DNA of 64,000 nt from Callorhinus ursinus. Lineage: Eukaryota; Chordata; Mammalia; Carnivora; Otariidae. This document shows, in pieces, positions 21,594 through 34,900 of this stretch. The position numbers and the translations under genes are program-made. The notes below the pieces were generated by a model. The model ran no database searches. It saw nothing but the letters and a program-made list of their open reading frames with translations, and was not told the origin of the DNA. Numbering within the stretch: position 1 is the first letter of the stretch; every line of letters starts with the position of its first letter. The stretch is taken from the NCBI RefSeq assembly GCF_003265705.1, contig NW_020312968.1, positions 4,649,184 to 4,713,183 on the forward strand. Direction: 5' to 3'.

Positions 21594-24500
21594 GTAAGAA
21601 GCCCGTGGCGGACCCCGGCGCAGCCCATCGAGGTGCCTGCCGGTCGCGGCGGACCCGCCGGAACGGGGGCGCCCGCCGCGCTCGCCCTCGGCCGCCACGC
21701 CTCCGGGGCGCCCGAACCGGGCCGCCAGATCTGACCTCCGGGCCCCTGAGTCACCTCGTACCACCTTAGCCCCTCCCGACCCTGCACAGCCGCGTGTCTG
21801 CCGCGCCGTCTGCTGCTCAGCCTCGTGTCTTCTAACCTCAGGATCAGATTAGCTCTCTTGCCTTCCATCCCTCGTTAAAGGTTTGGCTTGGAGGCCGGTG
21901 GGGGTGACCGGAAAAGTGCTGTTAACAATTGCAGATAGAAGATGATGGTGGTAAAATCGTCAGTGCTGGGCATGATCTGTATGTGTTGTCGATGTCCTCC
22001 AAACTGAACACACGGAGAACCCAAGTTCACCTACACGTGGGATGCCGTAGGACGAATTTTCCCAAACTGTTGCCAGTTCTTGTGAGAGCTGCATAAGATT
22101 TCCACCCCAGCCCCCTTGGCGCTTTGAACGTACAGGCACATTAGTGGTGAATGATGGCGCTCAATGTCTTTAACTGGTGGGTGAAATTAAGGTCGGAGGT
22201 GGTCCGGATGTTCTAAAATTTGCTAAATTATTAAAGAGGGAAACGAGAGAAGGCACAGTAAAGAATCGCTTTTATGATCTTTTATTCTGCAAATATGTAT
22301 CGAATTCTCACTGTGGGCTGGGTACGGTGGTAGGACTTTTAAACTCCCTAACTTCCACTTTTTTTCTTTCTAGATAGATGTTAAAATACCGTAGTCACAA
22401 AATTAGAATTCCAAGACCTGAAAGGGACTTAGCTTTTCAGGTAAACAGAGCACTTTTATTTGTGTAAGAGTGGAGTCCACCGACGGCTGTGCTCTGAGTC
22501 TGCGGTTGGAATGGGAAAGACAGGACCTGCCCACGTAAAACTGTGCCCTTAGATGGGCTCCTGCTGTGATTTATGCAAACTTTTTTTTTAATTGCTTGAC
22601 TGTGACCTCTTCAAGGGCAGGGACTAAGCCTTATTTATTTTTGTGTCACCAGTGCTTGGCATATGTTGTTGAAGCTCTATTTTTAACAAATAAGACAAGT
22701 AGTAGCAAAGAAATACGTTTGTCCTTCCCAGATAGCATGTGAATTTGTCACAAGTCGGTAGATTGTTACTATTTCGAATTTGTAAACTTGCTTAGTAAAA
22801 GCCTAAAGTTATTTAGAATCTGATGGCCTTTCTGTAACATGAGCTTTTAAGTGCAAAGATCTTGATGAAATAATCTACTGATTAAACCCAGGCATAGGAA
22901 CTGGACTGCATTACCTATGGAGCCCAAAAGGGAATTAACTAAGTGTGGGGATTTTATTTAGTATCAACAGAGGGAGGAAGGCAGACAACCACAGAATTGA
23001 ATTTGTTGCAAGTATTGTGTATGAAAGAATCACACAGGGAGGAGAAACAACTAACCCTAGATTTAGATAGCTAGGAGAGGTAGGTACAGAAAAGTCTGGT
23101 ACTTCTAGAAAAATCTAGAAAAGGATACTGGACTGTGTCCTGGAAAGATAATGGACCCAGTTAGTTAAAATGTGTGTCTGTGCTGGTTCTAAGATATTAA
23201 GACTAATTTAAAATTGGTTATCAAATGGGCCTTTTTGTGGGCAGCCAGGGACCTCTGACGTGGAAGTAGGGCTCGAGTGTGGCAGTGTAGAAAAGAGTGC
23301 TTGTGTGCATATTCTAATGGTTATGATCTAGTTTCCTATACCCTAATCCCTCTTTAGCAGTTTAATGTGGGATTGAGGATAATTTCATTTTTTAAAAACA
23401 ATCCTTTTTATTTGCATGTACTCTTGACGAAATGCTTCCAATAGACTGAAAATAGTATTCAAAATATGCTTTTAAAAACATCACTGGAAGGACTAGGGGT
23501 ATGGAAAGCATTTTGTAGCAGAAAACACACTGGGTTGTTCCATTCCGACATTTTATGATCTAGACCTCTGCTGTTCAATACCGTAGTCACTAATCACATC
23601 TGGCTAAATTTAAACTTAATTAAAATTTAATAAAATTTAAAGTTCATTTCCTCAGTCTCACTAGCCACATTTGAAGTGCTCAATGGCCACATGTGGCTGG
23701 TGTCTGCTATATTGGACAATGCAGATGTAAGTCTTTCCATCACTGCCGTGAGTTCGGATGCACAATCCTATTGTAAATCTTTAGCAAATACTTCTAAATT
23801 TTGGAGAGCTTAGTTTCACTGCTAAATGTCTTTTAGTCATTTTATAGGGGATTTAGATTAACGGTCACAGGGCAAGAAATGTCTTAATATTTTTCCAGTG
23901 GCTTCTAATTTTTTGTTTCCTATGGGTTTTGCTTAGATGAAATATTTTGATTAAGGCAAAAATGATTGTAGCATTGTAGCGAATAGTAAAAAACAAAACA
24001 AAAACAAAACGTTGTTATCCTTAAAATACCAATCTTATTATGAATGAAGATACTCACATTAGAAGATACTACAGTTGAAAAATTAAAGGTCTTGTCAGAA
24101 ACATCCTACTTTTAGAAGTAGCAGTTAGGTAAGATTTAAAAAATTGAGATGTAGAGTTCTTTTGTACAGGTGAAGGAATAGGCATATAAAGAGGTGAACA
24201 GCTTGCCCAGGCTTACACAACCAAATTGTGGTAGAGTCTGGTCTGAAATCCAAGATGGTTCGGTGCATTAGTAAATAGTGATATTAGTAAGACAATTTTA
24301 ACTTTGTGTTTTAATAAATTTTTTAAGTGGATTGAGACAGATTTTCCTTCTGAAAAGATACGCTTTCCTGTTTAGAATACTAGAGTAGTTCAACAGGTTC
24401 AGAGGAATGGGTCTATGACCTTGGTCCTTGGCTCAGACCCAGTATCAGACCCACCCTGATGAAAGGAGACTAAGAGTTGGGGTCACTGCCAAGACCACCC

Positions 24501-27500
24501 TTCTGGAGAGAGCTGAAGGTAGATACCCATGAAATATGGCTGGTCACTCTATTTTCTCCCCTTAGTCACCAGAGGATAAGCTCTTGCTGCTGACCGAGTA
24601 GAACCACGGAGAGTCTGAAGCTTGTTAAACATTCCTTTAAATAAAGCAGCTTTGGGAAACTCTTTAAAGGGCCAGGCAATGAATATTTTAAGGTCAGAGA
24701 GCTAGGTAGTCTCGTTACAACTATTCAACTCTGCTCCTGTGTGGAAGCAACCATAGGCAGTATGTGAACAAATGGATATGGCTTTGTTTCAGTAAAAGTC
24801 TTTATAAAATAGACCTAGCAGCCAGGGGGTCATAGTGTGCCCACCCCTGCCTTAAAGTACATTGGTAGTATAAGCATTTCCAGAATAGAGAAGTTAGCCC
24901 CATTTAAAATAGTAAAGATTGGACTCTTATGTCAGCTTCAGTAAGATCTCACTTATTTCGGGAGACTCACTGTGGATGTACATTATGGACAGTTTTGCAG
25001 ACCATTAAAAAAATCAAGGGTTAACAGATATGCAGCGACTCGTCCTGTTCTGTGTAGTTACATCACTTCTGTATCAGTAATTGACAACAAATATGTGTGG
25101 GCTCTTCTGACCAATCCATAACTTACCTCAACTACCCGGCAATCATGGAAGTTAAGTAGTCCTCATGGAGAATGAAAAATGGCACCTAGGGGGTATATAA
25201 CTGAACATTTATTGATTGTTATTTGCATAGGCTGAAATCTGGAGATTCAGTTAGGACAAACACAAGACTTGTATTTCAGAAGAATTCATTGGGAGTGGCA
25301 GACTTCATCTGGGGACAACATTCCTAGGGAGCAGGCCTCTTAGGGATCTTTGAGAGACCTAATGAGGGCCTGGGAGAGGTAGTGATTTGCAGAGAGTTTA
25401 TGAAGTAGAATCAAAAGGATCTGGAGCTTGTGGTTGTGGGGTCTGTGAGAAGAGGCATTTTAGGATGACTCATTTGTTTCTGACTTCAATGGATGTATGG
25501 CATACCATTCATCAGTGTCAGCCATATAGGAAGAAGTGCAGGGTTTTTTTCGGGGGGGGGGGGTGGTGGTGATCATGTGCTAAGTTCAGTTTGGATATGT
25601 TGAATTTTGAGGTATGCTGAGAGGGAGGTTGTGGGGCATCCAGTGCCCAAGAATAGTAGAAATGAAGTACTGTGAGACTATTTAACCAGTTGACTCTGAG
25701 TTGTAACCCTTCACAACTCTGCTGTTTGCCTAACACATTATGGTCACCTTAAATAGTTCCTTTAGTGTTCTACTCTATTTTATAGGAATGTAAATTGATA
25801 CAATTCTTCTGAAAATCAGTTTGTATCAAGAAGCTTAAAAATACCCTTTTTTTTTTTTTTAAGATTTATTTATTTTAGAGTTAGCCAGGGGAGGGGCAGG
25901 GGAAGAGGAAAGGGAGAGAAGCAGACTCCCCACTGGGCACCGAGCCCACTTAGGGCTCAGTCCCACAACCCATCAGAGCATGACCTGAACCGAAACCAAG
26001 AGTCAGATGTTTAACCAACTGAGCCACCCAGGCACCCCAGTACTTAATCCTTTCTGACTTGGTAATTCTTCTTTTGGGAGTTGGTAGTATTTTTTTCCCC
26101 TAAAATACAGACGGATTTAGAACACAGAAGGTTTATCATATAGACAAGTGAAAGTATCTAGATGCCCAGCGTTTGAGAAATAACTGAGTAAATTTTGGTG
26201 CATAGATGGCATAATGAAAAGTCATTACAGTCATTTGCCCTATAAATTAGAGAAGTTTTTTCTAATCTGGGAAAATTCTTTGATAAAGATGAAGAATTAC
26301 AAGAGCTTCTAAAAAGTTGACGTGCATGTGAATCATTTTGAGATCTTGTTAAAAGGCACGTTACATTTCAGTAGGTCTTAGGTGGGGTGTGAGATTCTTC
26401 ATTTCTAGTTACCTCCAAATGGTGTGCTGTTCTGTGTATCACGTTTTGACCGGAGAGGCACTTCAACAACAACAAGGAGAAATATGCCAAAAAGTTAGAA
26501 GTGATTGCCTTTAGAAGAGGGACTATTAGTAGCTTTTTTTGCTGGAGTACTTTTACTTCTCCACATTTTTTGTATTTTCACTGTGAACATATTAGTTATA
26601 TAAATTAGGTATTCCTACCATGTTGGAGTTATGTTTCAGGCCCTGGGCTAAGTGATTTGTGTGCATTATTTTGTTACATTTTCAGTGAAATCCCATTGGG
26701 TTGGCAGAGGAATATAATGGTACCTAACCTTGTGGGGTTTTATGGAGATGTTTCAAAGTAATCCACGTCAGTGACTTGGTGTAGGGCCTGGCTTTTATTA
26801 AATCTCAGTGATAGCTTCTGTAATCATCATCATCATCATCATCATCACTGTAGTTATGTATTACCTTGTTTTGTATGTGAGATAGTGGGGGCACAGAGAA
26901 AGGAAGTAACTTGCCAAGGGTCGCATATCAAATAGGTGGCATAACCTGGATTTCAATCCAGATCTGTTTGACTCCACAGCTCACTATTACACTGTCTCTA
27001 GGGAGACAAAAGCAAACATCAGTGTAGCCATTGACAACTTAATCTTTTCACGTTACCCTCCTACCCACCCCCCCTGCCCCGCCCCTGACCACCACAACCA
27101 CCACACACAAGCTTCTAAAAACCTGGTCAGGTTATTGCTTTACTCAAGAGCTCCTTCAGAACTTCTTTATTACTATCCAGAAATTAGAGAGTAATTTGGC
27201 ATAAAAAGGAGACAATTATTTGGGTGAATAGAAAGATTCAAACAACCAAATGAAAAAGCATTTTTCGTTTTCATTTAGTATGGAGTAAATGCCAAAGAAC
27301 ATTGAGAAGAAACACAAACACTTGTTTGTATATATAAAATGTAAAGAACGATACAGTGACTACCCATGCACCTAACACCTGGTTTAAAAAGAGTCCTTTC
27401 CCCTCAAAAAAATCACTTTCTTAAATTTTCATTTCCTTTCTCTGTAGTTTTTTTTTTTACATGTGTTCAGTCCCTGTAAGATATTATTTTTATATAAGAT

Positions 27501-30500
27501 GGAATTGTATATTCTGTATTTTTCTGCAACTTGCTTTTTTCAACAAATATTTACATTCATGAGTTTTATCCATATTGTGTATAGTTGTAGTTTATTTAAT
27601 TGCATTCCATTGTATGATTATACTGTACTTTGTTCATTTTACTGGTGATGGACCACTAGGTTGTTTGCAGATTTCTTGTTTGTTATATATAACAGTGCTA
27701 ATAAGAAGATAGTTTATGTTTCATGGTGCCCATTTGCAAGTTTCTTGAGTATGTGTCTAGGACTGTAATTGCTAGGGAGTGTGCATATTAAGATTTACTG
27801 GGTAATGCTAAATTATTTTCCAAAGTGGTTGTGCTAATTTATGCACCTCTCATCAATCAGTGTATATATTCAAGTTATCCCATATTTTTCAGTATTTCCT
27901 AATATTTTTTCCATATTTCCTGTAGTCAGGCTTTTAGATTTTGTCCATCTGATTGATGTAAAATAGCACTCAATGCAAATGTAATAATCAGCTTTTGAAA
28001 ATGATGGGGTTTTTTGTTTGTTTCTTTTCAAGTTTTATAAATAGGTAATCTCCAGAGTGACCTTTAGAGTTATCTGGCAACTTCTGGAATGCAAATTGTG
28101 AATAATATCATGTAAAATGCTATAGAATTACAATTTTTCCTCTGTTTACTGCTTTTGTAGTACATAAGATCTTTTGTGTTTTTTAAAAAAATGCAGCTTG
28201 GTTGGTTCTTAGTTAATTTCAAAACACATTTTGTATATTCTAAAGTAACTTCAGAGCAGTATTCTGCTACTTGATGGAGAAATTTAAAGTATTCATCTAG
28301 TTCGATGAAAATTTTAAGTTTGGAAATTAAAATCATAAAAATAAACTAATTGTACATTAATCCTCTTTGTTTCCTTTTTCCCTCCTAACTGGTACAAATA
28401 TTTACTTTGCTAGTTATAAACTATTTGTCTTTTGTTTGGTTGCGTAGAGAATTTGTAATAAGGTGAAAACATAAAACTTTTAAGATAATATCCTTTAAGA
28501 AACCAAAAGATTGTAAATCACAGGACAGTATCCCAACATTATAAAGGAATAATTGTACAGAAAGACAACCTTAAAATAAGATTGGCCCTGGTGAGAATTC
28601 TTTTGCCAATTTAAAAAACACCTTTTATGTTTTAGCACCAGTATGCATGAGCGAGTGAACCGAACAGAAAGACAATTTCGATCACTTCCAGATAATCAAC
28701 AGAAACTACTTCCTCAGTTTCTTCTTCACTTGGACAAGATTCGGAAATGCATTGATCATAATCAAGAAATACTACTGACCATTGTGAATGATTGCATACA
28801 TATGTTTGAAAATAAAGAATATGGAGAAGATGTATGTGAAAGTTTGTTCTATTTTTATTTTAGGGTTTAACCTCTGTATTTTGAGGTCTTCATCTTTCTG
28901 GATTTCATTTTTATATTTTGCATGGGCCATTTGCTCTACTCAGAATGTTTTCACTTTTATGTTCAGGTATTTGAGTAGGCTTAATAGAATAGTATGTTAG
29001 AAACTGGATTTGTTGACAGATTTTTTTTTTTCTAAAAATAGTAAGATAATTGTTGGCATATTGCTGTACGTTTCACATAGTGTTCTGACTATTCTAGCAT
29101 ATAGAGTTAGTGACTTTAATTTTTATAACCAACTTTACTAGCTGTGTAAAATTAATTTCTCATGCTAAATTCATTTTCAGTATTTTGTATCTATTGATAT
29201 TTATCTTTTACTTTAAGAAGTTATTTTCACTTATAAATCTCAAGGGACTGGCAGTAATAGAAACTGAAGTCCTCTTTTTGTATCCACAGGATAGATACAG
29301 TTGGGCCACTCCAGGGTGAGCCTCTCCATGCTGCCCCATCAATGACCTGGAGGGACTTTCTTCCCTCTCTTAGAGAGAGAAGATGTCCTGTCTCCATAGC
29401 AGCTCAGTTCTGGTCCTCTCCTGAGTAAAGACTGCTTAATTATATGGTGGTTTCATGATTAATGGACCTTAAATCTATTGAGGGTAGAAGTGAGACCACC
29501 AAACTCTTTTCATGTAGGATCTCAAGCTGCACTTGAACCCCGGTTGAGGTGAGAGGCTAGTGATTTATCCACTAAACCATCCATATAGCCCCTTAGTAGC
29601 ACGTGCCCTTGACCCTATTCAAGATTGATTCCTTGGTCAGAAGCTAATTGATTTCTGTTTTTAAACAGGGGAATGGAAAGATTATGCCAGCATCAACATT
29701 TGACATGGATAAGTTAAAATCTACACTGAAACAGTTTGTGAGAGACTGGAGTGAGACTGGGAAAGCAGAGAGGGAAGCCTGCTACCAACCAATCATTAAA
29801 GAAATTTTAAAAAATTTTCCGAAAGAAAGATGGTAAATAGTATCTTATTTTTAACAAGTTTCTTTAAGATGCGTAAGCACTAAGTTTCTCTGTAATAAAT
29901 TTCACAGTCGTGATTCATGTTTATAGTTGCTGCATGCCTGTATTTTTCCACATGTTGGTGTGTGGTGTTGTATGTGTTCGTAGATGCTTTGTATGAGGTT
30001 GCAGTTAATATTTTTGAATACTCTTTGCTCCAGCAGTTACGGGAAATCACTCCATCTGGAAATTAATAAGGTTAGATTGACTGTTCATTATCAATGATGG
30101 GTTCTTTTATAATTTGCTAATGGCAATGCAAAAAGCTACAGACTTTGCATTTTCCTCATTATGACAAACTTGTAAGTAGATATGGGATCTATAGCTGAGA
30201 GCAGAGATTCTTTTTTGTGCCATGAAAAGCCCAAGCAGTCCACTTTTCAGAATAACACTTATAAAAGAAAATGCATAAGATTGCAAAGAAACCAATTTTG
30301 AAGAATAGTTATCAAAATATTTAAAAAGCAGATTTGTGCTATAACATGCTCCGTATCCTGTATCACATTAAATAAGATCTAGCAGCAAGTATAATTACTG
30401 TATTTTTGAAAATACCAGTGCACATGTTATTTTGAGACTCTCAGCAACTTCAGAATAACTTCAAGATAAGTTGCATGCATTTTATAGTGCTATATATGCT

Positions 30501-31942
30501 CTACCTAATCAATTCTTAACGTTTTACATTTTATTATTTCTTATTCGTACTTCCCTCCCTCCTCCCCCTGCTTTATGATTATGTCTAAAACTATATATAT
30601 GCACAATTATTATTTAAACCATTTGAGAGATCAGTTTGTATATATCATTTTTTTTTACCTCTTAATACTTCAGAGTTTATTTCTTAAGAACGAGGGTATT
30701 CTCTTAACATAAACACAGTGCAGTTATCAGATTGAGAAAATTTAACCTAGAACACTGTTTTCTAATCTACCGTCTGTATTCAAGTTTTATAAAATTATCC
30801 TGAAAATGTTCTTTATAAACCCTTCTCTGTCCAGTCTAGAATCCAGCCCTGGATATTACATTACATTTCATTATAACATTTTAGTCTTTAATCTGGAGTA
30901 GTTCCTTGGCCTTTCTTTGACTTTCATGACATTGGCATTTTTGAAGAATACAAGGAAGTTATTTTATGGAATATTCCCTCAGTTTGAGCTTATCTGGTGT
31001 TTCTTTATGATTGGATCTGGATTACATGCCTCTTTTCAAAATAATACATAATTGATACGTAATTGATTGTTCCTCTCAGGATATCACATTCAACAGTGTC
31101 TGTTAGCCCATCATTTTTTTTTTAAGATTTTATTTATTTATTTGTCAGAGGGAAAGAGAGAGTGCACAAGCAGGGGGAGTGGCAGGCAGAGAGAGAGGGA
31201 GAAGCAGACTCCCAGCTGAGCAGAGAGCCCGTGCGGGGCTCGATCCCAGGACCCTGAGATCATGACCTGAGCCGAAGGCAGACGCTTAAGCAACTGAGCC
31301 ACCCAGGCGCCCCTGTTAGCCCATCATTGACAATTTTAATTTGATGACCCATTCAGAATGTCACTTAGTTTCTCCATTGTGTAGTTACTCTCTCTCCTCT
31401 TGCAACTAATAAACAATTTCTTAAGAGACACTTTGAGACCATACAATTAATATCTTGCTCCTTCTCAGACTTTCTCTGCCTTAGAATTGTCAGCCATCGA
31501 TGATTCTTGCATGAACTGGTCTGTCCTGTGCTGGTTATGGAATGGTGATTTTCTAGCTTTTCAGTTATCAGTCAGCATTCTACTGTATCTATAAACTATT
31601 ACCCGAAGGACTTACGGTTCCTGTTTTATTCAGTGGGTTATGATCCATTACTATTGGTTTTCTTGTTGTTGTTGCCTCAGATTTCGCCAGCAGGAGTCCC
31701 TTCAGGTTGGCCTCTGTGTCCTTTCACATGGCCCAATTCCTCTTGAGTGCTTTCTTATTTTCTGGCACAATAAGATATTTCAATCCCATCGTGTATCTTC
31801 CCTACTTTAGTCCTGGAATTGGAATTTTTTCCAAGGACCTCTTTCCTTTAATGTGGAGTGATATGTAGAAACCAAGATCTGGCACTAGGCATGTTCATTG
31901 TTGCTAAGATGTCACAGCTTTGGAGCCTTACAGTGAGTAGAG

Positions 31943-31975
<33 letters not shown>

Positions 31976-34900
31976 GAAAGCATTCGTTCATGCTGATCCC
32001 TTCAGTGCCAGTCCAACCCCAAAGGTCTCTCTCTTGGCTTCCCCTGTTCTGTCTGTCTGCCTTCTTCCACAGTGAGAACCTGGCTTCTGACAACGTCAGT
32101 ACATTTACTCATTCACTCAGTTCTACAGTAGTCACATAATGGTTTCAGAATTGCTACCTCCATGGCACGATGAAAAACAAACTACCAGCAGGAGTTCAGG
32201 ATTTGCTAGCAATTATTTTTTCCCCTAAAAGAAGGGTATTCACAAAAATATTCTTCACAAGTTACTCAAATTAGCTTTGCTTCAACCCCCTATCCTCAGT
32301 GTGGTTGTGTTTTTTATTTGAAATTCAGTATATTGGGGGGTTTTTTTTTGTTTGCTTTCAATTTTTAGGGTTCTGTCTTGCCCCCACTCCCCTTCCTTGT
32401 TGATTTATATTTTTTGGTTTGTGGGCTATCAGTTATTAACTTGTGATACTTAGAAAAAGCGTTACTCCCTTCCCTGTTCCTTTGATAGCCCGTCTCAACC
32501 CCGTATTCTCCGTCCTCCACACCTGTAGGTGATCAGCATCATTAACTTCTTGTTTATCCTTCTTAGTTTTATCTTTTGTTTCTTATGTAAGCAGATACAG
32601 GGTTTTTCTTCTAAATTACCTCCTTTTGTTTCATACACAAAATGTAGCGGCCTGTGTATTTTATGTTGCAGTCTTTTTCACTTAACAAAATATCTTAGAA
32701 ATAGCTACATATCAGTGTATGGAGATCCTCCTCAGCCTTTTTTACAGCTGTAGAGTACTTCAGCCAGTCTCCTGTATTTGGTTATTTAAGTAGTTGGCAG
32801 TATCTTACAATTATAAATTATTTTACAATTAATAACTATGCATGGGTATTTTTGTATTTTGGGAAGTATCTCTTTAGTGTAAATGTTTTTTTTTTAAGAT
32901 TTTATTTATTTATTTGACAGATAGCATAAGTGGGCAGAGTGGCAGGCAGAGGGAGAGGGAGAAGCAGGCTCTCTGCTGAGCAGGGAGCCGGACATGGGGC
33001 TTGATCCCAGGACCCCAGGATCATGACCTGAGCCGAAGGCAGCCGCTTAACCGACTGAGCCACCCGGGCGCCCCTAGTGTAAATTCTTAGACATGGGATT
33101 GCTGAGTCTGAAAGGTAAATGCATATGTAGTGTGGTAAGTGTGTTAGTTAACGTATTGTGTGCAACAGATTACCACACATTTAACTGCTTAAAACAGCAT
33201 AGATTATTTTTTTTAAGATTTTATTTTTTATTTATTTGGCAGAGAGAGACACAGTAAGAGAGGGACACAGGCAGAGGGAGTGGGAGAAGGAGAAGCAGGC
33301 TTCCTGCGGAGCAGGGAGCCCAATGCAGGACTTGATCCCAGGACCCTTAGATCATGACCTCAGCCGAAGGCAGACGCTTAACCAACTGAGCCACCTAGGC
33401 GCCCCAAAACAGCATAGATTTATTATTTCACAGTTTCTGTGGGTCAGAAGTCTGGGCATAGAATCTTAGGAGGTTGCAATCCAGATGTCTACTGGGCTGT
33501 GTTCTCATCTGGAGGCTTGGCTGTGGAAATACCTGCTTCCAAGCTCACTCATGTTGGCAGAATTGATTTTATTGTGTTTGTAGGACTGAGGGCCCTGGCT
33601 TTGTGTTAACTGCCTTGGTAGAGGCCAGTTGCAGTTCCTTGTCTTGTGAGCTTTCCCAAAATGGTTGCTTACTTCATCAAGTGGGCAAGGAGAGTCTTTA
33701 GAGCAGGCAGGCTTTCAGTGGAGTCTGATAATGTGATGATATCACAGGGGTGGCTGTTGGTTAGAAGCAAGTCATAGATCCCTGTGCACACGAAAGGGAG
33801 GGGGTTATAAAAAAGTATGAACACCGGTAGGTGGGGGCCACTTTAGGGTCTGTGCCAGTTATTCCACATATGCCTCTAAGGGTTGTAGTGTTTTGTCTTC
33901 TTGCCAGCAATGTATGAAAGTGCCTGTTTACTCACAGCCTTGCCAAACATTGTTCTACCAAGCTTTTGAACTTTTGCCAATCTAATGGGTGGAGAAGCAT
34001 ATCTTGGCCTACTTCTCATTTGGATTTCTCGTTATGAATGAAATTATATGTTTGGGGGCCATTTTATACCTTGTTTTGAGAAATACATATTCATGCTTTT
34101 CCCCTCATTTAAAAAAGTTGAGGTGAGGATGCCTGGGTGGCTCAGTCATTAAGCATCTGCCTTCGGCTCAGGTCATGATCCGGGGTCCTGGGATCGAGTC
34201 CTGCATCAGGGAACCTGCTTCTCCCTCTGCCTGCCGCTTCTTCTGCTTGTGCGTGCTCTCTCTCTCTCTCTGACAAATAAATAAAATCTTTAAAAAAATA
34301 AAAAATAATAAAGTTGAAGTGAAATGCATAGAGCAAAAGTGATGTTTTTAAAGTAAACAATTTGATGGTATTTAGTAGATTCACAGTAGTGTATCCATCA
34401 TCTCTACAGAGTTTGATAACATTTTCATGAACCCGGAGTAAATCCCATAACCAGTAGGTGGTTACTCCCCATTCTCCTTACCCCACCCCGACCTCTGTTT
34501 GTTAGAAGTTTGACTATGAGGTGCCTAGGTGTGGTTTTCTTTGAGTTTATCCTGCTTGGTGTTTGTTTTGCTTTGGAGGGTTTGGGTAGATATGTATCAC
34601 CAAATCAAAGACTGCTCTTTTTTTTTTTCCCCTTCTGGGACTTGAGTTACTTGTATATGAAACAGCTTGACATTGTCTCTCAGGTGTCAGATGACTCTTT
34701 TCTCACGAACTCTTTATATTTTAGTTTGGATAATTTCTATTGACCTTACTTGAAATTTACTGATTGTTTATTATACCAGTCTGTTGATAAACTCATTGAA
34801 GGACTTAACTCTGATACCAAAATAAAAAAAAAATGCCTAGGACTTGCATATACCCATACATTTCCATGTGTGTATTCTCTCTGTGCTCACATATCCTATT

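Larger units (their letters stand above)
21594..28635 (+). other. CARNMT1 intron 1
   Basis: 7.0 kb intron. It holds the rest of the CpG island to about 21,780, an L2 tail, several hAT fossils, L1 pieces at 25.8-26.3 and 27.4-28.0 kb, a nested MIR pair at 26.6-27.0 kb and only one SINE. 27,995-28,635 looks unique. Confidence 0.8.
30800..32130 (-). repeat. possible ancient L1-type fragment, antisense
   Basis: GGAGTGATATGTAGAAACCAAGATCTGGCACTAGG..CATTGTTGCTAAGATGTCACAG, followed by a CA-rich run, resembles an old L1-derived repeat. Boundaries and family are uncertain. Confidence 0.4.
32440..34126 (-). repeat. L1M fragment, antisense, heavily interrupted
   Basis: L1 3'-type antisense sequence (CATACACAAAATGTAGCGGCC..CTTTTTCACTTAACAAAATATC..CATGGGATTGCTGAGTCTGAAAGG) stops at about 33,141. 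It resumes at 33,858 (CCAGCAATGTATGAAAGTGCC..CCAATCTAATGGGTGGAGAAGC). A SINE and an LTR-like element interrupt it. Confidence 0.65.

Noticed and set aside
20780..21868. Several long minus-strand frames across the CpG island, suggesting a divergent gene
   Set aside because: High GC suppresses stop codons. The frames are Arg/Ala/Pro shadows of exon 1 with no recognisable protein or splice pattern.
29522..29590. Functional tRNA-Glu gene on the minus strand
   Set aside because: Boxes A and B are present, but the acceptor stem does not close and no T-run terminator follows properly. It is kept only as a possible SINE head.
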